Shown here: in pieces, positions 54,714-62,783 of the stretch | Layout: each line of letters begins with the position of its first letter | How positions within the stretch are numbered: position 1 is the stretch's first letter | Assembly: GCA_039984955.1 (NCBI GenBank) | Contig: JBDWTN010000005.1 | Coordinates: forward strand, 124,001-188,000 | Direction: 5' to 3' | Origin: Marinobacter alexandrii | GTDB lineage: Bacteria; Bacteroidota; Bacteroidia; Cytophagales; Cyclobacteriaceae | DNA: 64,000 nt | The notes under the pieces: generated by a model | Databases searched by the model: none | The model's input: the letters and a program-made list of their open reading frames with translations, nothing else | What the model was told of the DNA's origin: nothing | Program-made: the position numbers and the translations under genes

Positions 54714-55391
54714 ATGGTTTCTAAACTGAGTTTTACTGAAGAAAACTATTTGAAAGCAATCTATCACCTTTCTGATGGTGGGAATGAAAATGTAAACACA
54801 AACGCGCTTGCTGAAAGCATGAATACCACACCAGCTTCAGCAAACGACATGGTGAAAAGGCTTTCACAGAAAAAACTCATCGGATATCAAAAATATAAAG
54901 GAGCAAAACTTTTACCTCAAGGCAAGAAGATCGCATTGACTATTGTACGGAAACATAGGCTATGGGAGGTCTTTCTTGTTGATAAACTGGAATTCAAGTG
55001 GGATGAGGTTCACGAGATCGCAGAGCAGCTTGAGCATATAAAATCACCTGCACTAATCGAACGTCTTGATCAATTTTTAGGACATCCAACTATGGATCCT
55101 CATGGTGATCCTATTCCGAACGCCGACGGAATAATGACCAAGACTATAAGAGCATGCATATCAGAAGTAGATGTAAACACAATGGGTATTTTAGTCGCCG
55201 TAAACAATGATAACGCATCGCTACTTCAGCATCTTGATTCATTAGGACTTAAAATTGGATCTAAAGTTCATGTTCTTGAGCGTATGGATTTTGATGGGTC
55301 TTTATCTATTACCATCGATGATAATGAAAGACAGTTTCTATCTCAAACAGTCGCGAATAACTTGATGATCACCATAATAGAAAAGAAATGA
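54714..55391 (+). CDS. mntR: DtxR/MntR-family metal-dependent repressor
   Basis: 225 residues. Winged-helix DNA-binding domain at about 1-70 (LSFTEENYLKAIYHLS, ALAESMNTTPASANDMVKRL), dimerisation/metal domain at about 70-145 (KHRLWEVFLVDKLEFKWDEVHEIAEQLEHI, DPHGDPIP), and an SH3-like FeoA domain to the end. Metal-binding residues of the family (His/Glu/Asp in the HEIAEQLEH segment) are present. It heads the uptake operon and overlaps the binding protein gene by 4 nt. Mn2+ is likely given the TroA-like partner, but Fe2+ or Zn2+ cannot be excluded. Confidence 0.93.
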   Translation: MVSKLSFTEENYLKAIYHLSDGGNENVNTNALAESMNTTPASANDMVKRLSQKKLIGYQKYKGAKLLPQGKKIALTIVRKHRLWEVFLVDKLEFKWDEVHEIAEQLEHIKSPALIERLDQFLGHPTMDPHGDPIPNADGIMTKTIRACISEVDVNTMGILVAVNNDNASLLQHLDSLGLKIGSKVHVLERMDFDGSLSITIDDNERQFLSQTVANNLMITIIEKK

Positions 55392-56302
55392 AAAATATTG
55401 CTACTTTTTCAATATGCATAGCTCTTTTTGGTTTCGGTTGTTCTACGAAAAATGAGCAGACAACTAGCACTCCTCATGTAGTAGCCACAACAGGAATGCT
55501 ATATGATGCTGTCATCAATATTGCAAAAGACAAGGTTACTGCGGAAGCAATTATGGGCCCAGGAGTTGACCCCCACCTTTATAAAGCTACACAAGGAGAT
55601 TTATCAAAATTTAATAAGGCAGATCTAGTTGTTTATAATGGAATTCTTCTGGAAGGCAAAATGAGTGAAATCTTGGCGAAGTTGGGTAGGCAGAAACTAG
55701 TTGTAGCAGCTGCTGAGTCAATCCCAAAGCATATGCTTAAATCTGCTATTGGATATAAGGATGCATATGATCCTCATGTCTGGTTTGATATTAACAGATG
55801 GAAGTATGCTGTTAAATCTATTAGCAAATCCTTAGTCAGCTTAGATTCTACCAATCAAGCATTCTACCAAAAGAACACTACTGAGTATTTACTTCAACTA
55901 GATAGCCTTGAAGAATATGTAATACAAAGACTCAAAGAAATCCCCAAAGATCAGCGGATTCTTGTCACTGCTCATGATGCCTTTGTCTATTTTGGAGATG
56001 CCTACAACATTCAAGTAGAAGCGCTTCAGGGTATTTCTACTGTAGCCGATTTTGGTTTAAAAGACATTGCTCAGATTACAGACTTGATTATTGACAATAA
56101 CATAAAAGCAATTTTTGTTGAAACTAGTGTGTCTGAGAAGTCCATCAATGCCGTTGTGACAGGATGCAGAGAAAGAGGGCATGATATAAGGATTGGTGGG
56201 TATCTATATTCTGATGCAATGGGTGAATTTGGCACAGAAGAAGGAACCTACATTGGGATGTTTAAAAAAAATATTGAAACAATTGTGGAGGCTTTGAAAT
56301 AG
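55388..56302 (+). CDS. Metal ABC transporter substrate-binding lipoprotein (TroA/ZnuA-like)
   Basis: 304-residue lipoprotein (lipobox FGFGCSTK) of the cluster-A binding proteins. The four metal ligands match TroA: His in VDPHLY, His in YDPHVWFD, His in TAHDAF and Asp in YLYSDAMG. TroA takes Zn2+ or Mn2+. ZnuA-type His-rich loops are absent, which favours the Mn/Zn TroA type. Starts with 4-nt overlap with mntR. Confidence 0.93.
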   Translation: MKNIATFSICIALFGFGCSTKNEQTTSTPHVVATTGMLYDAVINIAKDKVTAEAIMGPGVDPHLYKATQGDLSKFNKADLVVYNGILLEGKMSEILAKLGRQKLVVAAAESIPKHMLKSAIGYKDAYDPHVWFDINRWKYAVKSISKSLVSLDSTNQAFYQKNTTEYLLQLDSLEEYVIQRLKEIPKDQRILVTAHDAFVYFGDAYNIQVEALQGISTVADFGLKDIAQITDLIIDNNIKAIFVETSVSEKSINAVVTGCRERGHDIRIGGYLYSDAMGEFGTEEGTYIGMFKKNIETIVEALK

Positions 56303-56334
56303 CTTCTAGCAATTGGTAATTTGGCCATTGGAAT

Positions 56335-56694
56335 ATGAGAGATTTTAGAAATCTAGAGGTATGGCAGGAAGCACATCAAATAGCTTTGAAGTGCTATCAT
56401 ATATCTAAAAGTTTTCCTAACGAAGAAAAGTTTGGTATTACAAGTCAACTTAGAAGAAGTGCTCTTTCAATTCCAACAAATATTGCGGAAGGTTGCGGAA
56501 GGAGTGGTCAATTAGAGTTCAAACGATTCTGCGAAATAGCTATGGGATCTGCTGCAGAGGTTGAGTATTTGCTCTATTTCAGCAGCGAAATAGACCTAAT
56601 TAGTAAGCCTGATTACAATGAAATTAATAATGAGTTAATCACATTGAGGAAGAGACTAAACGCGCTTATCCAAAAACTAAAAGTCAATGTCTAA
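56335..56694 (+). CDS. Four-helix-bundle protein (S23/IVP family) inside the metal operon
   Basis: 119 residues with the 23S-rRNA-intervening-sequence (S23) family signature: FRNLEVWQEAHQIALKCYHISKSFPNEEKFGITSQLRRSALSIPTNIAEGCGR. This family has no proven function; members occur as free-standing genes or in rRNA intervening sequences. It lies between the binding-protein and ATPase genes. The gap before it is only 32 nt, and it overlaps the ATPase start by 8 nt, so it is co-transcribed with metal uptake. Unlike any other part of such operons. Confidence 0.93.
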   Translation: MRDFRNLEVWQEAHQIALKCYHISKSFPNEEKFGITSQLRRSALSIPTNIAEGCGRSGQLEFKRFCEIAMGSAAEVEYLLYFSSEIDLISKPDYNEINNELITLRKRLNALIQKLKVNV

Positions 56695-57490
56695 TAGCTT
56701 TGTAAAACAAGTTGAAAATCCGGCACTTGAGATCCATGATCTCACGGTAAGTTATGATAAAAAACCAGTCCTATGGGGTATTGACTTATCTGTACCTAAA
56801 GGTGCTCTTTGTGGTATCATCGGTCCTAATGGAGCAGGTAAATCAACGCTTATTAAGGCTGTAATGGATCTAGTGGACATGAACTCTGGATACGTAAAAC
56901 TTTTTGATCAATCTCTAAAAGAAGTAAGAAAGCAAGTAAGTTATGTTCCACAAAGAGAATCTGTGGATTGGGACTTTCCAGCATCTGTACTCGATGTAGT
57001 ATTAATGGGAAGATATTCAAAACTTGGGTTATTCAGAAATCCGAGAAAAGCAGATAAGGAAGCTGCAATGAAAGCTTTGGAACTGGTCGGTATGGACAAA
57101 TACCATAAGCGTCAAATATCCCAGCTCTCAGGCGGTCAACAACAACGTGTATTTCTGGCAAGGGCTCTAACTCAAAATGCCGACATCTATTTTTTAGATG
57201 AACCATTTGCTGGAGTAGATGCGGCAACAGAAAAAGCTATCTTTAAAATACTTCAAGAGCTCTCAAGGGAAAGTAAGACTATCATAGTTGTTCACCATGA
57301 TTTACAATCTGTAGAAACTTATTTTGATTGGGTTATCCTTCTAAATCTTCGCTTAGTTGCGTCAGGACCCACCAAGGAAGTGTTTAGCCCGCAACTTCTG
57401 GAAGAAACGTATGGTGGAAAGCTAACCCTTTTAACAGAAGTTGGAGAGCTCGTCCAAAAAGGGGAATTTCAAGCGAGAGAAAAGCAATAA
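56687..57490 (+). CDS. Metal ABC transporter ATPase
   Basis: 267-residue ATPase of the Mn/Zn family: Walker A GPNGAGKST, signature LSGGQQQR, Walker B IYFLDEPFAG, H-loop VVHHDL. It powers the two permeases downstream. Its stop overlaps the next start (TAATG). Confidence 0.95.
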   Translation: MSNSFVKQVENPALEIHDLTVSYDKKPVLWGIDLSVPKGALCGIIGPNGAGKSTLIKAVMDLVDMNSGYVKLFDQSLKEVRKQVSYVPQRESVDWDFPASVLDVVLMGRYSKLGLFRNPRKADKEAAMKALELVGMDKYHKRQISQLSGGQQQRVFLARALTQNADIYFLDEPFAGVDAATEKAIFKILQELSRESKTIIVVHHDLQSVETYFDWVILLNLRLVASGPTKEVFSPQLLEETYGGKLTLLTEVGELVQKGEFQAREKQ

Positions 57491-58776
57491 TGGAAACCTT
57501 AATTGAATTCTTTTCTTTCAAATATCCAAACATCAAATACGTAGTATTCGGTGCAGTTCTGCTTTCTATTAGTTCAGCCGTAGTGGGTTGTTTTACATTC
57601 ATAAAGAAAAAATCCCTTGTGGGAGATGTGATCTCTCATGCAGTTCTACCCGGAATTTGTATCTCTTTCATGATCTCAGGAAGTAAAGATCCATTCCTAC
57701 TAATTATTGGAGCATTTATCTCCGGTTGGATATCGATTATTGTAATGGATGCAATTATTCAAAACACAAAAATTAAAGAAGACGCAGCTACAGGCCTATC
57801 CCTCTCTGTATTCTTTGGCATTGGTATTTTGTTGATGACGTACATACAGCATTCCGGTAATGCTTCACAAAGTGGTCTGGATACATTTCTTTTTGGCAAA
57901 GCAGCTGCACTTGTAGGTAAAGATTTAGTTGCATTCAGCATTATTGCTTTTATCGTATTAATCACAGTTTTTGCATTCTATAAAGAATTTAAACTCATCA
58001 GTTTTGATCCAAATTTTGCGCGTGTAATTGGACTTCCTATTAAGAAATTGGAAATGGTTTTGACATCTGTCACGGTTTTAGCTGTTGTAACTGGCATACA
58101 AGCTGTAGGTGTTGTTTTAATGGCAGCTATGCTTATTACTCCTGCAGCTGCAGCTAGGTTTTGGACAAACAGGTTATCCAAAATGATTTTACTAGCCTCC
58201 GTATTTGGAGCTTTTTCAGGAGTTAGTGGAGCCTACATTTCATACAGTGCTCCTTCTATGCCTACCGGACCATGGATGGTTATGATCTTATCAATAATCG
58301 CGTTATTCTCTTTTTTCTTCGCTCCAAGAAAAGGGATCGTGGTAAGGCAATGGAGAAGGTTTTCCATTCGAAGACAACTACTGGAAGAGAATCTATTAAA
58401 AGCATTTTACAGGATTGGGGAGAATAGCGGCGAACATTACAGTGTCGTAGCAGTAGATGATATTCGACTTATTAGAAATTTCTCTTCAGCTCAATTAGTT
58501 AAGGGCTTAAGAAAGTTAAAAACACATGGGTATGTTAAGAAAACAAGCCAAAACTGGTTGTTGACTAAAGAAGGTTTTGAAAAAGGCAAACGGATAACAA
58601 GACTTCACAGGCTTTGGGAACTTTACCTAACCAAATATTTACGAATTGCTCCTGATCACGTTCATGAGGATGCTGACACTATAGAGCATGTAATAACTCC
58701 GGAACTTGAAGCACGACTAGAGAAGCTACTAGAGTATCCTACTTCAGACCCCCACTCTTCCGAGATACCAAAATAA
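57490..58776 (+). CDS. Metal ABC permease fused to DtxR-like regulator domain
   Basis: 428 residues. The first ~275 form the usual eight-helix Mn/Zn permease (VGDVISHAVLPGICISF, AAMLITPAAAARFW). From about 285 a DtxR-type domain without an SH3 part follows, with a winged helix (DIRLIRNFSSAQLVKGLRKLKTHGYVKK, LTKEGFEKGKRITRLHRLWELYL) and a dimer/metal domain ending in SDPHSSEIPK. Shared phrases with the operon's MntR are HRLWE and DPH, so the two are paralogous. It may bind metal or DNA in cis with transport. Its stop overlaps the next permease start (TAATG). Confidence 0.93.
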   Translation: METLIEFFSFKYPNIKYVVFGAVLLSISSAVVGCFTFIKKKSLVGDVISHAVLPGICISFMISGSKDPFLLIIGAFISGWISIIVMDAIIQNTKIKEDAATGLSLSVFFGIGILLMTYIQHSGNASQSGLDTFLFGKAAALVGKDLVAFSIIAFIVLITVFAFYKEFKLISFDPNFARVIGLPIKKLEMVLTSVTVLAVVTGIQAVGVVLMAAMLITPAAAARFWTNRLSKMILLASVFGAFSGVSGAYISYSAPSMPTGPWMVMILSIIALFSFFFAPRKGIVVRQWRRFSIRRQLLEENLLKAFYRIGENSGEHYSVVAVDDIRLIRNFSSAQLVKGLRKLKTHGYVKKTSQNWLLTKEGFEKGKRITRLHRLWELYLTKYLRIAPDHVHEDADTIEHVITPELEARLEKLLEYPTSDPHSSEIPK

Positions 58777-59615
58777 TGGATGCTTTCTGGATTATATTGA
58801 CAGGTTCCTTAGTTGCAGTTAGCTGCTCCATGCTTGGCACGTTTCTCGTTTTAAGAAAAATGTCAATGGTAGGTGATGCTATTTCACACTCAGTATTACC
58901 GGGAATTGTTATCGCTTTCTTCATTGCCGGAAGCATGCAGTCAGTCTGGATGCTATTAGGTGCAGGAATTCTAGGAATACTGACCACCTTCTTGATTGAG
59001 TTCTTTCACCAGAAAGGAAAATTACAAGCTGATGCCTCCATTGGTGTAACATTTACCTGGCTGTTTGCTTTAGGTGTTATACTCGTAACCTATTATGCGG
59101 GCAATGCCCATATAGATCAAGACTGTATTCTTCATGGTGAAATCGCCTATGTGCCAATAGATCTTATCTATACAAACTCTGGTAATCCTATTGCGCCGAA
59201 GGCCGTCATAATCCTCACGGTAGTACTAATTCTTATTCTTCTTTTTATCTTCTTATTCTATAAGGAACTATTCATTACAACATTTGACTCGTCTTTTGCT
59301 ACTGCTATAGGTATATCCACATCTAAATGGCATTATGCTTTAATGAGTCTGGTTTCACTTACAACAGTCGCTTCTTTTGAATCAGTGGGAGCGATCTTGG
59401 TTGTTGCTCTCTTAATTACTCCCGCAGCTTCAGCTTATTTAGTAACAAACCAATTGAAGTCTATGTTAATACTAAGTTCCGTTTTTGGAGTTTTTAGTTC
59501 TTTCTTAGGCTATTGGTTAAGCTATATTTTAGATGGATCAATTGCAGGTGCTATGGTGACTGTTTCCGGAGCTATTTTCGCATGCTGTTACATAATTACA
59601 AGATTTAAAAAATGA
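58776..59615 (+). CDS. Metal ABC transporter permease
   Basis: 279-residue permease with eight helices and no regulator domain. It pairs with the fused permease to form a heterodimeric channel, as in other four-gene uptake systems. The MVGDAISHSVLPGIVIAF and LLITPAASAYL patterns mark the Mn/Zn family. Confidence 0.94.
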   Translation: MDAFWIILTGSLVAVSCSMLGTFLVLRKMSMVGDAISHSVLPGIVIAFFIAGSMQSVWMLLGAGILGILTTFLIEFFHQKGKLQADASIGVTFTWLFALGVILVTYYAGNAHIDQDCILHGEIAYVPIDLIYTNSGNPIAPKAVIILTVVLILILLFIFLFYKELFITTFDSSFATAIGISTSKWHYALMSLVSLTTVASFESVGAILVVALLITPAASAYLVTNQLKSMLILSSVFGVFSSFLGYWLSYILDGSIAGAMVTVSGAIFACCYIITRFKK

Positions 59616-59986
59616 AGAATATTCTTTACGTTCTATTCACTTTACTCTTAACATCTTCCTGTTATGATAGGTTATCTATGGAAGGTTTTGACGAAGAGCT
59701 ATGGATCAATTCCAAAGAAGATTGCAGCACATATCGGCTGGATGTAGCTAGTTTGATAATAGAAAAACAAGACATTCTATTGAAAGGGACTCAGAATGAA
59801 GTGGAGAGTTTATTAGGCAAAGCTGAGGAACATGAGCTCTATAATAGAAATCAGAAATTTTTTCATTATCGTCTAACTCCTCCAAATAGTTGTGGAGATC
59901 AGAAGACAATCAAATTCCTTTCGGTAAGATTTAACGCAATAGGAAGAGCAAACTTAGTCCAGGTAATGCTCCGTGAGCCTCAGTAG
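59612..59986 (+). CDS. Small lipoprotein at end of the metal operon
   Basis: 124-residue lipoprotein (lipobox LTSSCYD, Cys17). It overlaps the permease by 4 nt (ATGA), so it is the last gene of the operon. Mature part is short, with TYRLDVASLIIEKQDILLKGTQNEVESLLGKAEEHELYNRNQKFFHYRLTPPNS. No known family. May help metal binding or assembly, but that is inference. Its stop overlaps the convergent apt gene by 7 nt. Confidence 0.8.
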   Translation: MKNILYVLFTLLLTSSCYDRLSMEGFDEELWINSKEDCSTYRLDVASLIIEKQDILLKGTQNEVESLLGKAEEHELYNRNQKFFHYRLTPPNSCGDQKTIKFLSVRFNAIGRANLVQVMLREPQ

Positions 59987-60510
59987 GTTATTAAGGAATG
60001 CACATCGCAATCGTAAGGCTTAAGGGAATTAACGCCTTTTAAAAAGCCTAATTCAACTAAAAAGGAAAATCCCGCCACTTCTCCACCAGATACCTTGATC
60101 AACTCTGCGGCCGCCATTGCTGTTCCCCCGGTAGCAAGCAAGTCATCATGAACTAACACTTTTTGATTTTGGAGGATACCATCGCGATGTATTTCCATCT
60201 CAGCGGATCCATACTCTAGATCATACTTATAAGAAAAGGTATCTGCTGGCAGTTTTCCTTTCTTTCGAATAGGAATAAATGGGATTCCCAATTTTTGTGC
60301 AAGGGAATTCCCCCAAATGAATCCACGTGATTCGATTCCAACTATTGCATCAATGTCTATCCTACTCCAATAGTCAGCTAGGGCTTTTGTAATATCTGAG
60401 CTGAGGCTAACATCTTTCAGAAGTGGTGTAATATCTTTAAAAACAATTCCTGGTTTTGGAAAATCAGGTACATCTCTAATTGAATTAATAATTCTTTCTT
60501 GTAGATTCAT
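59980..60510 (-). CDS. apt: Adenine phosphoribosyltransferase
   Basis: 176-residue purine-salvage enzyme: adenine + PRPP to AMP. The PRPP-binding motif VLVHDDLLATGGTAMAA is exact, and the start (DVPDFPKPGIVFKDITPLL) and GIESRGFIWG are family-specific. No partner genes. Confidence 0.97.
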   Translation of the reverse strand: MNLQERIINSIRDVPDFPKPGIVFKDITPLLKDVSLSSDITKALADYWSRIDIDAIVGIESRGFIWGNSLAQKLGIPFIPIRKKGKLPADTFSYKYDLEYGSAEMEIHRDGILQNQKVLVHDDLLATGGTAMAAAELIKVSGGEVAGFSFLVELGFLKGVNSLKPYDCDVHSLITY

Positions 60511-60672
60511 GAATAAGAAAAAAAATAGGTTTTAAAATTGAGGCATCATATTTGAAAACATAATCACAAAAAACTCTGTGACTATGAAAACGGCAAGATA
60601 AGGTCATTTGAACTTTCTATTCAAACCCATCAACTTGCATATTCAAAGTCCCAACTTAAAATAATTATCGAC

Positions 60673-61056
60673 ATGAAAAATCTATACTCAATATTATTTT
60701 TTCTGTGTTTAGTTACTGCAACTCAAGCACAGAAGCTTTCTAAAATTGAAGAATTACTTCAATCAAAGCAAAAGTGGAATGTAATGGATGTTAAAAGCAG
60801 GCGTCCTTATTTCGAAATTGGAGAAACATTTACCATTCGGATAGACCGTAAATTCTATCACGATAGAAATAACTATGCAAAGCTAGGTGGAGACTGGAGT
60901 CTGAATGGCAAGGATTTAATCCTAACATATGATTCTTTCACTGAAGAAAGAAGAAGGATTCCTTATGTATATAAGATCAAGAAGTGGGGGAAAAATGGTT
61001 TTCGACTTTCTTATCGGAACAAATACAATAAAAAAGAAAAAGTCTATTTGAAATAA
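60673..61056 (+). CDS. Small secreted protein of unknown function
   Basis: 127 residues with a signal peptide (about 1-19, TQAQ) and a beta-rich mature part (WNVMDVKSRRPYFEIGETFTIRID, DWSLNGKDLILTYDSF, RIPYVYKIKKWG) of lipocalin-like feel. No catalytic motif. A terminator follows at once. Confidence 0.75.
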   Translation: MKNLYSILFFLCLVTATQAQKLSKIEELLQSKQKWNVMDVKSRRPYFEIGETFTIRIDRKFYHDRNNYAKLGGDWSLNGKDLILTYDSFTEERRRIPYVYKIKKWGKNGFRLSYRNKYNKKEKVYLK

Positions 61057-61059
61057 TTC

Positions 61060-61083
61060 AGCCCCTTTTTAGGGGCTTTTTTC
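61060..61083 (+). terminator. Rho-independent terminator
   Basis: Stem AGCCCCT / AGGGGCT (7 bp, very GC-rich), loop TTTT and a T run. Confidence 0.92.
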
Positions 61084-61090
61084 ATTATCA

Positions 61091-61109
61091 ATGACTACAC
61101 AGTAGTCAT
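61091..61109. promoter_or_regulatory. Inverted repeat upstream of outer-membrane-like gene
   Basis: ATGACTAC / GTAGTCAT, a perfect 8-bp inverted repeat with an ACA spacer. The pentamer GACTA also occurs at 61093, 61111 and 61121. Candidate operator or leader structure; no partner regulator nearby. Confidence 0.35.
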
Positions 61110-61124
61110 CGACTATTAAAGACT

Positions 61125-62768
61125 ATGAACATTAAGCTAGCTACATTCTCATTAATCTTATTTTCATTAGCCTTTTCTGGCTATTCTCAAGAAACTTCCA
61201 GTGAGTATTCTGATTATTCTTATTTATGGGAAGAAACGGCAAAAAAGAAAAAAAAGAAGCGAAAGAAAAAAGATCAAATAGTCAAAATAGATTCATTACA
61301 AATTCCATCTGATAGTTTGCTTCTGGATAGTCTTAAACAACAAGCATTACTAGTTTCATCTGATACACTAAAACCAGATTCCACTATTGTCAGCAAGATT
61401 GATTCCTTAGAAAACAAGGAAACAATAGAAAAGCCTAAACCTAAAAGGGAACGAGTAGAGCGTCCTTCCATCAGTGATTTCAGAGAACCAATGGTGCTCC
61501 CAAACGATAATGGCAGTATAAATGGAGGAATGACTTACACACAGATCGATGGAAAAGATTATGTAGGATTGGTGTTATCTCCTGAGTTTAAACTTGGGAA
61601 GGTTGGTGTCGGACTGAATGTTCCAATTCTCTATGGGTTGGACGACAAGTCTATACGCACGGAAATATTCGAAGATGGTGTCGGTGTTGCTAGGTTATTC
61701 AGATACATAAGGTATGGAGCTCAAAAAAAGGATCCTGTGTATGTAAAGGCAGGAGAAATTTCAGGTTTAATGCTTGGCTATGGAGGGTTAATGAATAACT
61801 ATACTAATTCTACCAGTTACGAAAAACGCAAAGTCGGGATTCATGCTGATTTTAATTACGATCGATTTGTAGGCCTGGAATTATTATATAGCGACTTGAA
61901 CCCTCAATCATTCAATCTTTTTGGTGCACGACCATATATCAGACCTCTTTCTGCATTCCCATTGAAGATTATCAATACACTTGAAGTGGGAGCCTCATAC
62001 ATCGTAGATAAGGATCAGACGGATATCATTACCAGTGATTCTACCAGCACGACTTATACGTTCACAAAATCTGGAGCAAAGGGATTAGGAATAGATATGG
62101 GCCTAACGTTGTTAAGCTCCCCTTTTATACAGATTGACATGTTTGCTTCTTATTCTAGGCTAAATATTGAGAGTGATACCTTGACTCAACTAGCGAATGC
62201 TTTTGGTGAAAATGATTTTAAAACAGGTTCAGGAGTATCTGTGGGAATGAACTTCAGAATGCATTTTATCGCAGATGTTTTTAGCACAGATATACGTATC
62301 GAACGACTCAACAACTCAGACCATTATATTCCTCAGTTCTTCAATGCGACATATGAAATAAATAAAGATGCCAGAATCGCTTCTTTGATCACTACAGAAG
62401 GGAAAAATGGTATTTATGGATCACTAAGAGGCCATGTATTGAAGAAGGTCTCTCTTGGTGGTAGCTTGATGATACCAGATGATATTTCAGTTGCATCACC
62501 TGCGTTCGTAGAATTATCTGCAGATATGGAAAGATTAGCTGATAAATTTTCATTTCATGGGAATTATGTAAAAGGAGATCTGGATGATTTAGGAGATGCG
62601 TTCAGTTTCGACGAACGCTCATTAGCCAAAATGCGCTTTATCTACCACATGAATAAATTCTTGGCAACAGGTGTAGATTACTACTGGTTATTTACCCCAA
62701 CAGCAGAAGGTGAATTCCAAGCTACAAAATACGTGATGCCTTATTTTGGAGTAAGTATCGCTCTCTAG
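61125..62768 (+). CDS. Outer-membrane beta-barrel-like protein of unknown function
   Basis: 547 residues: signal peptide (about 1-20, GYSQ), a Lys-rich stretch (AKKKKKKRKKKDQ, about 39-51), then a Ser/Asp-rich linker of about 75 residues. The long beta-rich part contains repeated amphipathic strands such as KVGVGLNVPILYGL and GLDLLYSDLN-like segments. It ends with a hydrophobic aromatic strand (YVMPYFGVSIAL), as is common in barrels. No TonB plug or peptidoglycan domain. Preceded by an inverted repeat and the terminator. Confidence 0.7.
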   Translation: MNIKLATFSLILFSLAFSGYSQETSSEYSDYSYLWEETAKKKKKKRKKKDQIVKIDSLQIPSDSLLLDSLKQQALLVSSDTLKPDSTIVSKIDSLENKETIEKPKPKRERVERPSISDFREPMVLPNDNGSINGGMTYTQIDGKDYVGLVLSPEFKLGKVGVGLNVPILYGLDDKSIRTEIFEDGVGVARLFRYIRYGAQKKDPVYVKAGEISGLMLGYGGLMNNYTNSTSYEKRKVGIHADFNYDRFVGLELLYSDLNPQSFNLFGARPYIRPLSAFPLKIINTLEVGASYIVDKDQTDIITSDSTSTTYTFTKSGAKGLGIDMGLTLLSSPFIQIDMFASYSRLNIESDTLTQLANAFGENDFKTGSGVSVGMNFRMHFIADVFSTDIRIERLNNSDHYIPQFFNATYEINKDARIASLITTEGKNGIYGSLRGHVLKKVSLGGSLMIPDDISVASPAFVELSADMERLADKFSFHGNYVKGDLDDLGDAFSFDERSLAKMRFIYHMNKFLATGVDYYWLFTPTAEGEFQATKYVMPYFGVSIAL

Positions 62769-62783
62769 AAGCTTTTATTCTAA

